NCBI GenBank assembly: GCA_963770635.1
Contig: CAVYQI010000006.1
Span: forward strand, 744,001-808,000
Source: DASZIT01 sp963770635
Lineage (GTDB): Bacteria; Actinomycetota; Acidimicrobiia; Acidimicrobiales; RAAP-2
Reading direction: 5' to 3'
Length of the DNA: 64,000 nucleotides
How positions within the stretch are numbered: position 1 is the stretch's first letter; each line of letters begins with the position of its first letter. Shown in pieces: positions 1 to 9,313 of this stretch. A model generated the notes under the pieces. The model did not search any database, was not told where the DNA came from, and saw only the letters and a list, made by a program, of their open reading frames with translations. A program made the translations under genes and the position numbers.

Positions 1-2
1 AA

Positions 3-110
3 CGCACCGGGTCCGACCACCTCCCGGTCCGGGCGACCCTGGCCCTGGCCCGTCCCCCGGCCGGCGAAAGCGTGAGCCAGACGGGTCATCGCCAACGTCC
101 GGCCGGGTGA
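3..110 (+). CDS. endonuclease/exonuclease/phosphatase-family protein, C-terminal end only
   Basis: The open frame entering from the left edge ends in a TGA at 108-110 and covers about 35 residues. It contains Gly-Ser-Asp-His-Leu-Pro-Val followed by an alternating hydrophobic strand. This is the typical last motif of the DNase I-like endonuclease/exonuclease/phosphatase fold, where Asp and His take part in metal and phosphate chemistry. The rest of the gene lies outside the window, so the substrate cannot be judged. The frame is short and the call rests on one motif. Confidence 0.5.
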   Translation, partial: RTGSDHLPVRATLALARPPAGESVSQTGHRQRPAG

Positions 111-116
111 CCGCCG

Positions 117-149
117 GTGTCCCCGAGGTGTCCCCGAGGTGTCCCTGAC
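117..149. repeat. short tandem repeat, 11-bp unit, about 3 copies
   Basis: The unit GTGTCCCCGAG occurs at 117-127 and 128-138. A degenerate third copy follows at 139-149, between the partial nuclease gene and the dienelactone hydrolase gene. No function is evident; it may be simple slippage. Confidence 0.6.
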
Positions 150-180
150 GGGGGTCGGCGGCGGCCATTAGCTTTCTTCC

Positions 181-969
181 ATGGTTGATCCACTGGACGG
201 ATTCGAGAAGGGCCCCTTCAGCGCCGAAGGCAAGACCCGGGCGGTCTACCGGATGGGTTCGGGACCCGCGGTGATCGTCATCAGCGAGATGCCCGGCATC
301 ACCCCCCACGTCGCCGATTTCGGTCGGAAGGTGGCGGCGATCGGCTGCACCGCGGTGCTTCCCCACGTCTTCGGGGACGACGGTCGCCGACCCACCGCCG
401 GGTACACCGTCGGGTCGCTGGCCCGGGCGTGCATCTCGAGCGAGTTCACCTGCCTGGCCCTCAAGAAGACCAGCCCCATCACCACCTGGCTACGGGCGCT
501 GGCCAAGGCCGAGCACGAGACCTGTGGCGGGCCCGGGGTGGGGGCGGTCGGGATGTGCTTCACCGGGGGGTTCGCGCTGGGCATGATGGTTGACGACGTG
601 GTGGTCGCCCCGGTGCTCAGCCAACCTTCGGTGCCGTTCCCGGTGAGCAAACGTCATCGCTGGGATCTCGGGATCTCCGATGCCGACCTCAAGCGGGTCC
701 AGGAGCGGGTGGCCGCCGGGACCTGCGTGCTCGGCCTACGGTTCACCGGCGACCGGATGAGCCCCCCGCAACGGTTCGAGCATCTGCGGGAGGTGCTGGG
801 TGACGGGTTCATCGCGGTGGAGATCGACTCGTCGGCGGGGAATCCCTACGGCCACAAGTCCATGGCCCATTCGGTCCTGACCGAGGACCTCGACGACCGG
901 GAAGGCACCCCGACCCGGGCCGCCCTCGACCAGGTCCTCGCCTTCTTCACCGACCGGTTGCTGGCATGA
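181..969 (+). CDS. dienelactone hydrolase family protein
   Basis: This 262-residue protein has the alpha/beta-hydrolase fold of the dienelactone hydrolase family, which cleaves enol-lactones in aromatic ring-cleavage pathways; many members have unrelated ester substrates. The nucleophile elbow Gly-Met-Cys-Phe-Thr-Gly-Gly places Cys126 as the thiol nucleophile. Asp191 (in Phe-Thr-Gly-Asp-Arg) and His225 (in Tyr-Gly-His-Lys) complete the likely triad, and Glu36 sits where the family's activating glutamate lies. The stop codon overlaps the next hydrolase gene by four bases (ATGA), so the two are probably translationally coupled. The actual substrate is unknown. Confidence 0.85.
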   Translation: MVDPLDGFEKGPFSAEGKTRAVYRMGSGPAVIVISEMPGITPHVADFGRKVAAIGCTAVLPHVFGDDGRRPTAGYTVGSLARACISSEFTCLALKKTSPITTWLRALAKAEHETCGGPGVGAVGMCFTGGFALGMMVDDVVVAPVLSQPSVPFPVSKRHRWDLGISDADLKRVQERVAAGTCVLGLRFTGDRMSPPQRFEHLREVLGDGFIAVEIDSSAGNPYGHKSMAHSVLTEDLDDREGTPTRAALDQVLAFFTDRLLA

Positions 970-1862
970 CCGCCGCCTCCGACCAGTGGGAGCGTCGGGG
1001 CGGACGGATCCCGCTCGCCGGTTACGAGGTCTTCGTGGTCGACATCGACCCGGCGGACGCGGCGGACTCGGCGGACGCGGCCGAACAGGAGCCGCTGCTG
1101 ATCATCCACGGCTTTCCCACCTCGTCCTTCGACTTCCACCAGATCGTCGACCGGCTGGCCCGGGACCGGAGGGTGGTCCTCTTCGACATGGTGGGCTACG
1201 GGCTGTCGGCCAAGCCCGACCTCGCCTACACCGTCGACATCCAGGCCGAGGTGGCGGTGGCCCTCACCGAGCGGCTCGGCCTCGACCGGATCTCCCTCCT
1301 CACCCACGACTTCGGGGACACCGTGGGCGGCGAGCTGCTGGCCCGACAGGAAGAAGGTCGTTGGCCAGTGGAGATCGTCCGCCGGGTGATCACCAACGGC
1401 AGCATCTACATCCAGATGGCCCATCTGAGCGACGGGCAGAACTTCCTGTTGAGCCTCCCCGATGCGCGGCTCGACGATACCGCGCCGATGGATGCCGGCA
1501 CCCTGGCCGCGAGTCTGGCCGCCATCTGCAGCCCGTCATCGGCGGTGAGCGCCGAAGAGCTGGAGGGAACCTCTGAGCTGGCCGCCCGTTCCGGTGGCCT
1601 CCTGCTCCTCCCCCGGACCATCCGCTACATCGAGGAGCGGCGCCGGAACGAGGCGAGGTTCACCGGCGCCATCGAAGACCACCCGTCACCGCTGCACGTC
1701 GTCTGGGGCGCCGAGGATCCCATCGCGGTGGTGGCCATGGTCGACCGCCTGCGGGAAGCCCGGCCGGATGCGAGTGTCGAGATCCTCGACGGGGTCGGGC
1801 ACTTCCCGATGATCGAGGCTCCCGACCGGTTCCTGGCCGGGGTGCAGCGCGGGTTGTCCTGA
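966..1862 (+). CDS. alpha/beta hydrolase, haloalkane dehalogenase/epoxide hydrolase-like
   Basis: This is a 298-residue alpha/beta hydrolase. His-Gly-Phe-Pro-Thr at residues 48-52 forms the oxyanion region. The nucleophile elbow reads His-Asp-Phe-Gly-Asp, so the nucleophile is an aspartate (about Asp115), as in haloalkane dehalogenases and epoxide hydrolases. An Asp near 250 (Trp-Gly-Ala-Glu-Asp-Pro) and a His near 279 (Gly-Val-Gly-His-Phe) complete the triad. It is a soluble cytoplasmic enzyme with no signal peptide. It starts inside the stop of the dienelactone hydrolase gene. Dehalogenase and epoxide hydrolase activity cannot be separated by eye. Confidence 0.8.
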   Translation: MTAASDQWERRGGRIPLAGYEVFVVDIDPADAADSADAAEQEPLLIIHGFPTSSFDFHQIVDRLARDRRVVLFDMVGYGLSAKPDLAYTVDIQAEVAVALTERLGLDRISLLTHDFGDTVGGELLARQEEGRWPVEIVRRVITNGSIYIQMAHLSDGQNFLLSLPDARLDDTAPMDAGTLAASLAAICSPSSAVSAEELEGTSELAARSGGLLLLPRTIRYIEERRRNEARFTGAIEDHPSPLHVVWGAEDPIAVVAMVDRLREARPDASVEILDGVGHFPMIEAPDRFLAGVQRGLS

Positions 1863-1891
1863 TTCGGACCCGGTGCCGTCCATCGGCCGGG

Positions 1892-2692
1892 TCATACGGT
1901 GCAGATGACTTCCCCGTGAAGGATGCTGAACCATCCGTCGGGCTCGGTCGACCAGTCCCGCCAGGCCCGGGCAAAGCTCTCCAGGTCCCCTGGGGTGGCG
2001 ATCCCCCGGGCCAGCAACTGGTCGGCCAGCGATGACTTGGTGACCCGGTCGGCCCAGAGATCGCCCCACCAGTTCCGGTCCTCGGGGGTGGCGAAGCACC
2101 ACACCGACGCGGAGGGGACGACCGAGGTGAAGCCGGCCCGGTTGGCCCAGCCGAGGATCTTCCGCCCCGCGTCGCACTGGGCGCCGTTGGCCAGGGTGGC
2201 GGCCCGGTAGGCCTCCAGGCTCCTTTCCAGCTCGGGGTACGTGGGATAGGCGATCATGGCCGGGTAGTCACCGTCACGGGCCGCCACCAACCCTCCCGGC
2301 CGGCACAGCCGTTTCATCTCGACCAGCGCGGCCACCGGGTCGCCCAGGTGTTGCAGCACCTGGTGGGCATGGACCACGTCGAAGGTCCCGTCCTCGTAGT
2401 CCAGGTCGAAGAGGTCACCCACCTCGAAGGACAACCCGGCCGGTCCGCGCCCGGCCAGCGTCCGGGCCTCGTCGATCACCTCGGCGGACGCATCCAGGCC
2501 GACCACCCGTCCCGGTGTCAGCCGGGTGGCCAGATCGACGGTGATGGTCCCCGGTCCGCATCCGACGTCGAGGAGGGACATCCCCGGCGCCAGGTGGGGA
2601 AGCAGGTAGCCGGCCGAGTTCTCGGCGGTGCGCCAGCGGTGGGAGCGCAACACGCTGTCGTGATGGCCGTGGGTGTAGGGGACGTTCGACAT
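1892..2692 (-). CDS. class I SAM-dependent methyltransferase (UbiE-like)
   Basis: This 266-residue Rossmann-fold methyltransferase has motif I Leu-Leu-Asp-Val-Gly-Cys-Gly-Pro-Gly at residues 40-48 and the acidic ribose-binding end of strand 2 (Val-Gly-Leu-Asp-Ala). A His-Ala-His-Gln-Val-Leu-Gln-His stretch follows strand 4. It is divergent from the LysR gene across a 70-bp AT-rich gap, so it is a natural candidate target of that regulator. A GGGAGG run directly abuts the ATG, an unusually short spacing, so the start could be leaderless or slightly different. The methyl acceptor is unknown. Confidence 0.85.
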   Translation of the reverse strand: MSNVPYTHGHHDSVLRSHRWRTAENSAGYLLPHLAPGMSLLDVGCGPGTITVDLATRLTPGRVVGLDASAEVIDEARTLAGRGPAGLSFEVGDLFDLDYEDGTFDVVHAHQVLQHLGDPVAALVEMKRLCRPGGLVAARDGDYPAMIAYPTYPELERSLEAYRAATLANGAQCDAGRKILGWANRAGFTSVVPSASVWCFATPEDRNWWGDLWADRVTKSSLADQLLARGIATPGDLESFARAWRDWSTEPDGWFSILHGEVICTV

Positions 2693-2762
2693 CCTCCCAG
2701 TGTGGGCGGCAATCTTGACATTAGCAAAGAGGTATTACTGAAGGCTGATATAAGCTAACTGA
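2693..2762. promoter_or_regulatory. divergent LysR-type intergenic control region
   Basis: This AT-rich 70-bp gap in GC-rich DNA lies between the methyltransferase gene (leftward) and the LysR gene (rightward). An inverted repeat TTAGC (2721-2725) / GCTAA (2754-2758) frames it, and a TTGACA hexamer lies at 2715-2720. LysR proteins usually bind interrupted dyads in exactly this position. The assignment of individual boxes is inference. Confidence 0.5.
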
Positions 2763-3680
2763 ATGGCAGCATCCGAGTGGCTCCGCACCTTTGTCGCCAT
2801 CTACCGGTCCGGCTCGGTCACCGCCGGGGCCGCCCTGCGTGGCCTCTCGCAACCGGCGGCCAGCCAACAACTGGGCGGGCTCGAGCGGAGCGCCGGCGCT
2901 CCCCTCTTCATCCGGACCGCCGGTGGCGTGGAGCCGACCCGCCGCGGCCGCGATCTGTACGCCCAAGTCGCCGAGCAACTCGATCGACTCGAGCCGGTAC
3001 TGGTCGGTCTCGATGGCGGAAGGACGGCGCCTCCCCCGCCGACCATCCGGTTCGGTTCCTCCGCCGAGTATTTCTCGTTCGAACTCGTGCCCAGGTTCGA
3101 TCCGTCCGGACCCGCGATCGTGGCCACCTTCGGGAGCGACGACGAGATCACCGACCTCCTCGAGCGGGGGGAGCTCGACGTGGCGGTGACCAGTACCACC
3201 CCGGCCCGACGGTCGATCGCCTCGGCGCCCATCGACACCAAACGCTTCGTGCTGGTGGCTCCGCCCGACATGGTCCCGACCCCTCCGCTGGCCTCGATCG
3301 AGCACCTGTCGTGGTGGCTGGTGGGAAAACACTGGGTGGCCTACAGCGCCGAGCTGCCCATGACCCGACGGTTCTGGCAGTCCGGGTTGGGGCGCCCGTT
3401 TGGCGCCGATCTCCGGCTCATCGCCCCCGACCTTCGGGCCGTCGTTCGCGCCGTCGAGTGCGGACACGGCATCAGCCTGCTCCCGACCTTCGTGTGCACC
3501 GAGGAACTGGCCCGCGGCAGCATCGTCGAGCTCTTCCCGGTGTCAGACAGCCTGCCGGAGGAGCCGTGGTTCGCCTGCACCCGGGTCGGGGACCTGGGCC
3601 GCGATCACATCGGCACCTTCACCCGGAGGTTGGGAGCGCCGAGGGCGGCTGGAGCAGAAGCTTCGCAGGTGAGGCAGTAA
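2763..3680 (+). CDS. LysR family transcriptional regulator
   Basis: This 305-residue LysR-type regulator has an N-terminal winged helix-turn-helix at residues 4-62, including Leu-Ser-Gln-Pro-Ala-Ala-Ser-Gln-Gln in the recognition helix region. A periplasmic-binding-protein-like effector domain runs from about residue 90 to the end. It is divergently transcribed from the methyltransferase gene and just upstream of a second methyltransferase gene. The ATG lies only a few bases downstream of the AT-rich operator-like region, so the mRNA leader must be very short. The effector is unknown. Confidence 0.92.
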   Translation: MAASEWLRTFVAIYRSGSVTAGAALRGLSQPAASQQLGGLERSAGAPLFIRTAGGVEPTRRGRDLYAQVAEQLDRLEPVLVGLDGGRTAPPPPTIRFGSSAEYFSFELVPRFDPSGPAIVATFGSDDEITDLLERGELDVAVTSTTPARRSIASAPIDTKRFVLVAPPDMVPTPPLASIEHLSWWLVGKHWVAYSAELPMTRRFWQSGLGRPFGADLRLIAPDLRAVVRAVECGHGISLLPTFVCTEELARGSIVELFPVSDSLPEEPWFACTRVGDLGRDHIGTFTRRLGAPRAAGAEASQVRQ

Positions 3681-3713
3681 GCGACCGTCCTCCACCGTGT
3701 ACCGTCGGATGTA

Positions 3714-4484
3714 GTGACCGACTTCCACCATGTGGCTGAGGAGTACGACCGGATCGGCCCCGAGTACCAGGAGTCGAAGCTGCTCCCCTTCCGCCTCCAC
3801 ATCGAGGAGCACACCGCCTTTGGGCTGCTCCCCGACCTGGCTGGGGTCTCGATCGTCGACCTCGCCTGTGGCGACGGCATCTACGCCCGGAAGCTCATGC
3901 GTCGGGGGGCGGGCCGGGTGGTCGGGGTGGACATCTCACCGGAGATGATCGCCCTGGCCCGACGAGCCGAGGAGGACTTGCCGCTCGGGGTCGAGTACGT
4001 CCTGGCCGATGTGGCCAACGTCGACCTCGGAGAGCGCTTCGACATCGCCTTCTGCTCGTTCCTGTTCAACTACGCCACCAGCCGGGCCGAGTTACGCGCC
4101 CTGATCGAGAGCGTGGCCCGACTGGTCCGGCCCGAAGGCCTGGTGGTCGGTTGCAACGACTACCCCGAGAACCCTCCGGCCAACTTCCACCGGTACCGGC
4201 CGTACGGGTTCATCAAGATCGGCGCCGCCGACCCGGTTGAAGGCAGCCCGGTCACCTACCGCTTCTTCAACCTTGACGGCAGCGCGTTCGAACTCGACAA
4301 CTACTTCCTCCCCGCCGAGGCCTACCGGGACGAGTTCGCCACCGCCGGGTTCGCGTCGTTCGATTGGGTCATGCCCACGGTGTCTCCGGATGGGCAGGCC
4401 GCTTTCCCCCCGGGGTTCTGGGACGCCTATCTCGAGGCGCCGCCCATGGTGGGCTTCCGGGCCGTCGCCGGAGCCGGGGGCTGA
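3714..4484 (+). CDS. class I SAM-dependent methyltransferase
   Basis: This 256-residue methyltransferase is read from a GTG. Motif I is Ile-Val-Asp-Leu-Ala-Cys-Gly-Asp-Gly at residues 47-55, followed by Val-Gly-Val-Asp-Ile-Ser and an Ala-Asp-Val motif II region. The C-terminal half is a family-specific lid that includes an Asn-Asp-Tyr-Pro-Glu-Asn segment. It lies 34 bp after the LysR gene on the same strand and could be co-transcribed with it. It is not closely similar to the methyltransferase at 1892-2692, so this is not a recent duplication. The acceptor is unknown. Confidence 0.85.
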   Translation: MTDFHHVAEEYDRIGPEYQESKLLPFRLHIEEHTAFGLLPDLAGVSIVDLACGDGIYARKLMRRGAGRVVGVDISPEMIALARRAEEDLPLGVEYVLADVANVDLGERFDIAFCSFLFNYATSRAELRALIESVARLVRPEGLVVGCNDYPENPPANFHRYRPYGFIKIGAADPVEGSPVTYRFFNLDGSAFELDNYFLPAEAYRDEFATAGFASFDWVMPTVSPDGQAAFPPGFWDAYLEAPPMVGFRAVAGAGG

Positions 4485-4626
4485 GGCCCAGCCGAGACCG
4501 CCGCCGGGCGGCGGACGGCCGCGGAGTCGCCGCCGGGTCATAGGCAGGCAGCCCCCGACGCTCCTAGCTGCGATTTCGCGCTGATTCGCCCTCACTGAAT
4601 CGCGCCGAAATGCCGATATACCCCTA

Positions 4627-6711
4627 GTGGCAAGCAGCCGCATTGAGCCTGCCCGAGACAAGGGACTCCAGAGCGTGACCGAACCCAGAGGACGATTTCT
4701 ACGGCGATGGGAGGACTGGGGCCTGCGGACCAAGGGGCTCGCCGTCGTTGCCGTTCCCTTGGCGGCTTTGGCCCTGGTCGGCGGCGTGTTCGCCGGCTTT
4801 CAGCGAGAAGGCCAACCGCCAGTCCAGCTTGTCAACCAAACCATCTGGTTCAAGGTGGCCGTTTTCGTCCTGATCGGCCTCGGCCTCGCCGGCGGGGTCG
4901 TCGCGGCTCTGCTCTTCGGCATCAGCGTCTCCCGGCGGGTGAGACGGCTCCAGGAGAACGCCGATCGCCTGCAGGATGAAATCCCCCTCACCGATCTGCC
5001 ATTGGGAAATGACGAGGTGGGCCGCCTGGGCGCGGCATTGGGGAACGCCGGCGTGTTGCTCTCCGAAAAAAGCCGGGGCCTGCGTGAGGCACAGGACTTT
5101 CTCGATCATCTGATCACCGCCAGCCCGGTTGTGGTGCTCCGGGTCGCCCAGGTCGACGAGAAAACGGACGACTGGCGCGCCGTCTACGTCAGCGCCAATG
5201 CGGAACGGATCTTCGGCTACCCCCCGGACGAGATCGTCGCAGATCCAGACTTCTTGTCACTGGTCCACCCTGACCATCGTCGTAGCTTGGATGAAGCCTT
5301 CCTGGCCGCGGTTCAGGACGACGAGGCCGAGCTCGAGTTCCGGCTTCGCCGCAAAGCCGGCGACTACCGCTGGGTGCGCGCCACCCTCCATAGCGAACCG
5401 GCGGAATCCGGGAGGACCTTCGCCATGCTCGGCTACCTGCGGGATGTGACCGAGCGCAAGGCCATGGAGGCGGACCTGGTCGATGCCCGGCGGGCCGCCC
5501 TCGAGGCGGCCCGGATCAAGTCCGAATTCCTGGCCAACATGAGCCATGAGATCCGTACGCCGATGAATGGCGTGATCGGGATGACCGGACTGCTGCTGGA
5601 TACGGACCTGACTCAGCCGGAGCAACGGGAGTATGCCGGCACGGTGCGCCGCTCGGGGGAGGCGCTGCTCCCATCGTCAACGACATCCTCGACTTCTCCA
5701 AAATCGAGGCGGGAAAGATGGGGATCGAGACCCTCGACTTCGAGTTGCGAACCGTGGTGGAGGAGGGAGCCGACCTGTTGGCCGAGAAGGCTCGTGCGAA
5801 AGATCTCGAGCTGTCCATCCTCATCGACCCCGACGTGCCCTCCGATGTGTCGGGAGACCCCGGTCGGCTGCGCCAGATCCTGCTCAATCTGGTCAGCAAC
5901 GCGGTGAAGTTCACCGAGTCAGGCGGGGTGGTGGTGCGGGTCCGGCTCGACCACGACCAGCCTGAGGAACCGGGCCTGGTCCGTTTCGAGGTGACCGACA
6001 CCGGGATGGGCCTCATCCTCGAAGACCAGGCCCGGCTGTTCCAGAGCTTCTCCCAGGTCGACGCTGTCCACATCACGGAGATTCGGCGGCACCGGACTGG
6101 GCCTGGCCATCTGCCGCCAGCTGGTCGAACTCATGGGCGGGCGTATCGGCGTGGAGAGCCGGCCCGGGCGGGGCTCGACCTTCTGGTTCGACCTCCCCCT
6201 GCCCGCGGCTCCGCCCGCCCCTCGTCCGCCTCCGCGGAATTCCAGCTCCAAGGGCGTCGGGGTCGCTTCGGCACCGGTCGAGCACCGCCCCCGTGTCCTG
6301 GTGGTGGAAGACAATCCGGTGAGTCAGAGGGTGGCTTCCCGGAACCTCGAAAAGCTGGACTACCGGGTGGACGTGGCCGCCAACGGCCTCGAGGCCCTCG
6401 ACGCGGTGGACAGGCAGTCTTATGCGTTGGTGCTCATGGACTGCCAGATGCCGGAGATGGACGGCTTCGTCGCAACGGAAGAAATCCGGCGGCGGGAGGC
6501 CGGCGGCGCCCACCTACCCATCATCGCTCTGACCGCGGGGGCGATGATTGAAGACGAGGAGCGGGCGTTGGCGGCAGGCATGGACGATTACCTGGCCAAG
6601 CCCCTGATGGTCGAAGACCTGGCCGCGGCGGTCCAGCGGTGGGTGCCGCTCCCCGACCCGGACCCGGCCGACACGGTCGCCGGCCCGACCCCCATGAGGT
6701 CCCGAACATGA
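4627..6711 (+). CDS. hybrid sensor histidine kinase with PAS and receiver domains (two frameshifts)
   Basis: Order of domains: two N-terminal membrane helices (about residues 37-58 and 73-96), a HAMP-like linker with coiled coil, a PAS domain with its PAC segment ending in Tyr-Leu-Arg-Asp-Val-Thr-Glu-Arg-Lys, a HisKA domain with the phospho-acceptor in Met-Ser-His-Glu-Ile-Arg-Thr-Pro (about His307), an HATPase domain with N box (Asn-Leu-Val-Ser-Asn-Ala) and Gly-Thr-Gly-Leu-Gly-Leu, and a C-terminal receiver with Asp in Leu-Met-Asp-Cys-Gln-Met-Pro. The reading frame breaks near 5672 (a base missing before Ile-Val-Asn-Asp-Ile-Leu-Asp) and near 6075 (an extra base before the G box). The protein is otherwise continuous, so this is probably sequence error or a very young pseudogene. 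A downstream phosphotransfer protein overlaps its stop. Confidence 0.85.
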
Positions 6712-7094
6712 CCGATCACCCAGACGGCGACCAGGCCGACCTCGACCCAGAAACCATCAGTGACCTGCGCGACCTCGGCGGGACCGCGCTGCTCGACGAT
6801 CTCGCTTCGCTGTTCCGCGAAGATGTCGACCGCTATCTCGACGGGTTCGCTCGCACGCCTCGCGACCACGACCCCATGGCCCTCCGACGGGCCTCGCACA
6901 CCTTCAAGGGGAACAGCGCCAATTTGGGTGCCGTCCGGCTGGCCGAGATCGCCGGCCGGATCGAACGACTCGGGGAGGCCGGAGACCTCGATGGAGCCAA
7001 GTCCCTGCAGCCCGGGCTGACCTCGCTCTGCCGTCGGGCCCTCGACGCCCTGTCCGCAGAGACCCGGCGGTCGCTGTCCTCGCCGCAGAGTTAG
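6708..7094 (+). CDS. HPt domain phosphotransfer protein
   Basis: This 128-residue protein is almost entirely an HPt four-helix bundle. The phospho-accepting histidine is His64 in Ala-Ser-His-Thr-Phe-Lys-Gly-Asn-Ser. Such proteins relay phosphate from the receiver of a hybrid kinase to a separate response regulator. It starts inside the kinase stop (ATGA overlap), so kinase and HPt are surely one unit. No response regulator gene follows, since dnaB lies next on the opposite strand; the output partner must be encoded elsewhere. Confidence 0.9.
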   Translation: MTDHPDGDQADLDPETISDLRDLGGTALLDDLASLFREDVDRYLDGFARTPRDHDPMALRRASHTFKGNSANLGAVRLAEIAGRIERLGEAGDLDGAKSLQPGLTSLCRRALDALSAETRRSLSSPQS

Positions 7095-7140
7095 TCCACC
7101 TCAACCCGCCAGCGGATCGAAACGCGCTCGCCGGCTCGGA

Positions 7141-8526
7141 TCAGATCCGCGCCATGTTGTCGAAGCGGGCGTACTGGCCGATGAAGGCCAGGCGGGTCGA
7201 TCCGGTGGGCCCGTTCCGGTGCTTGGCCACGATGATCTCGGCCATCCCCTGGTCGTTCGAATCCGGGTTGTAGATCTCGTCCCGGTAGAGGAACAGGACC
7301 ACGTCCGCGTCCTGCTCGATCGAGCCCGATTCACGGAGATCGGCGAGCATCGGGCGCTTGTCCTGGCGGGCCTCCAGGGCCCGGGACAGCTGCGAGAGGG
7401 CGACCACCGGCACCTCGAGCTCCCGGGCCAGGATCTTGAGCCCCCGGCTGATCTCCGACACCTCGACCTGGCGGTTCTCCGCCCCGTGCCGGCCGGTCAT
7501 GAGCTGGAGGTAGTCGACCACCACCAGACCCAGGCCTTCCCGGCTCTTCAATCGCCGGGCCCGGGCCCGGATATCCATGACCGTCAGGTTCGGGTTGTCG
7601 TCGATGAAGATCGGGGCTTCGCTCATCCGGCTGATGGCGTTGCCGATCTTCGTCCAGTCGGCGTCGTGGAGTTTGCCCGTCCGCATCCGGGAGGCATCGA
7701 CCTTGGCCTCGGAGCAGAGCAGGCGCTGGGTCAACTCCATGTGGCTCATCTCCAGCGAGAAGAGGAGAACCGGCTTGTTCAGTTTGATGCCGGCGTTGGC
7801 CACCATCCCCAGAGCGAAGCTGGTCTTCCCCATGGCCGGACGGGCACCGACCACGATCAGGTTCGAGGGTTGCAACCCGGCCAGCTGCTCATCCAGATCG
7901 GTGTAGCCGGTGGCCAGGCCGGTGATGGCCTCGCCCCGGCTGAACAACACCTCCAGATGGTCGAGGCTCTGGCCCAGGAGATCTTTGAGGAGGGTCATCG
8001 AGTCCACCACCCGGCGCTGGGCCACGTCGAAGACCAGGCTCTCCGCCCGGTCCAGCACGTCGGACACATCCTCGGGAAGGCTGTAGCCGAGCTCGGTGAT
8101 CTCCCCGGCCACCGACACCAACCGGCGGAGGAGGGCGTGCTCTTCGATGATCTTGGCGTAGTTCTCGGCGTTGCCGATCGACGGGGTATTGGCTTGCAGC
8201 GAAACGAACACCGAGGGGTCGCCGATGCTCTCGAGCAGGCCCCGGCGTCGGAGCTCCTCGGTGACGGTCACCCAGTCGGCCGGCTCCCCCTGGCTGTAGA
8301 GCGAGGTGATGGCCGAGAAGATGTGGCCATGGGACTGCTTGTAGAAGTCCTCCGGATTGCAGTACTCCATGGCCGAGGAGATGGCGTCGCGGGACAGCAG
8401 CATGGCTCCCAGCAGTGACTCTTCGGCTTCGAGGTTGTGGGGCGGGATCCGCCCTGCCGGTCCACCTCGGCTGCTCGGAGAGGAGATGAGCCCGCGCGGG
8501 CGGATGTCATCGAATGCCTGAACCAT
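7141..8526 (-). CDS. dnaB: replicative DNA helicase DnaB
   Basis: This is the 461-residue hexameric helicase that unwinds DNA at the replication fork. The N-terminal DnaB domain spans about 25-130. The RecA-like motor has Walker A Gly-Ala-Arg-Pro-Ala-Met-Gly-Lys-Thr-Ser at 227-236, Walker B Leu-Val-Val-Val-Asp-Tyr-Leu-Gln-Leu, and the conserved Glu-Ser-Gly-Ser-Ile-Glu-Gln-Asp-Ala-Asp segment. Its length is normal and no intein is present, unlike in some actinobacterial dnaB genes. It follows rplI on the same strand, the usual actinobacterial arrangement. Confidence 0.98.
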   Translation of the reverse strand: MVQAFDDIRPRGLISSPSSRGGPAGRIPPHNLEAEESLLGAMLLSRDAISSAMEYCNPEDFYKQSHGHIFSAITSLYSQGEPADWVTVTEELRRRGLLESIGDPSVFVSLQANTPSIGNAENYAKIIEEHALLRRLVSVAGEITELGYSLPEDVSDVLDRAESLVFDVAQRRVVDSMTLLKDLLGQSLDHLEVLFSRGEAITGLATGYTDLDEQLAGLQPSNLIVVGARPAMGKTSFALGMVANAGIKLNKPVLLFSLEMSHMELTQRLLCSEAKVDASRMRTGKLHDADWTKIGNAISRMSEAPIFIDDNPNLTVMDIRARARRLKSREGLGLVVVDYLQLMTGRHGAENRQVEVSEISRGLKILARELEVPVVALSQLSRALEARQDKRPMLADLRESGSIEQDADVVLFLYRDEIYNPDSNDQGMAEIIVAKHRNGPTGSTRLAFIGQYARFDNMARI

Positions 8527-8853
8527 GGTGCTCTAACCCTGACTGGTCAAGCCTGTGGACGTTAAGAGCGTCTTCCTGCGGATATCAGGCGTCGGGACTG
8601 TGGACCGGTGGTGGACAGGTTCCCGCCCATGGGGACATCTTTTGATCATGTTCCGATGATCCCGGGAGGGTGTGACATCGCGTCCGGCGCGGCCGCCAGC
8701 ATCCGCTGAATGGTGGCGCGTAAAGCGACTGCGGGAATCGAACGGCATCACCGCCAGCGACGCCTCCACGAAGAAATCTTACCGACACCCGCGCCCTGAT
8801 CGAGGGACCCCGTTCATCTCGCCAGCAGGCAATCAACGACCCAGCGGGCGGGA
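8527..8853. other. intergenic region between rplI and dnaB, no gene found
   Basis: These 327 bases lie between two leftward genes. Candidate frames here have no recognisable domain or ribosome-binding site. A small hairpin-capable stretch (GACG...CGTC near 8558-8573) lies just upstream of dnaB. The region probably holds the dnaB promoter; I see no RNA gene. Confidence 0.4.
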
Positions 8854-9312
8854 TCAGGCTCCGGCCGTCACCTCGACGGTCAGCTCGAAAACGACCCCGC
8901 CGAGCAGCTCGACCCGGACGCTGTGGGTGCCGACCGTCTTGATCGGTTCGTCGAGCACCAGGTTCTTGCGGTCGACCACCGCTCCGGTCTGCGCCTCGAC
9001 CGCCTTCACGATGTCCGCGGTGGACACCGAACCGAACAGCTTGCCGCCGGGACCAGCCCGGGCGGGCAGCGCGATGGTATTGCCGACCAGGGTGCGGGCG
9101 ACCGTCTCCGATGATTCTCGGTCCCGGGCATCCCGTAGGTCGCGCGACTTCCTCATGGCTTCCGCCTGGCCCTCGGTGCCGGGGGAGGCGGCGATGGCCT
9201 TGCCGGACGGAAACAGGTGGTTGCGGGCAAATCCCCCCGACACGTCGATGATGTCGCCGCGCTTTCCCACCCCGTCGACGTCACTGCGCAACAGGACCTT
9301 GACGTTCGCCAT
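8854..9312 (-). CDS. rplI: 50S ribosomal protein L9
   Basis: This 152-residue protein has the N-terminal L9 signature (Gly-Lys-Arg-Gly-Asp-Ile-Ile-Asp-Val-Ser-Gly-Gly-Phe-Ala-Arg-Asn), a central helix, and the C-terminal domain with Leu-Phe-Gly-Ser-Val-Ser. It binds 23S rRNA domain V near the L1 stalk. Its start lies one base after the rpsR stop in the rpsF-ssb-rpsR-rplI operon. Confidence 0.98.
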   Translation of the reverse strand: MANVKVLLRSDVDGVGKRGDIIDVSGGFARNHLFPSGKAIAASPGTEGQAEAMRKSRDLRDARDRESSETVARTLVGNTIALPARAGPGGKLFGSVSTADIVKAVEAQTGAVVDRKNLVLDEPIKTVGTHSVRVELLGGVVFELTVEVTAGA

Positions 9313-9313
9313 C

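Noticed and set aside
8690..8760. tRNA-like or small RNA structure between rplI and dnaB
   Set aside because: A short TTCGA-like stretch exists, but no acceptor pairing or cloverleaf could be drawn.
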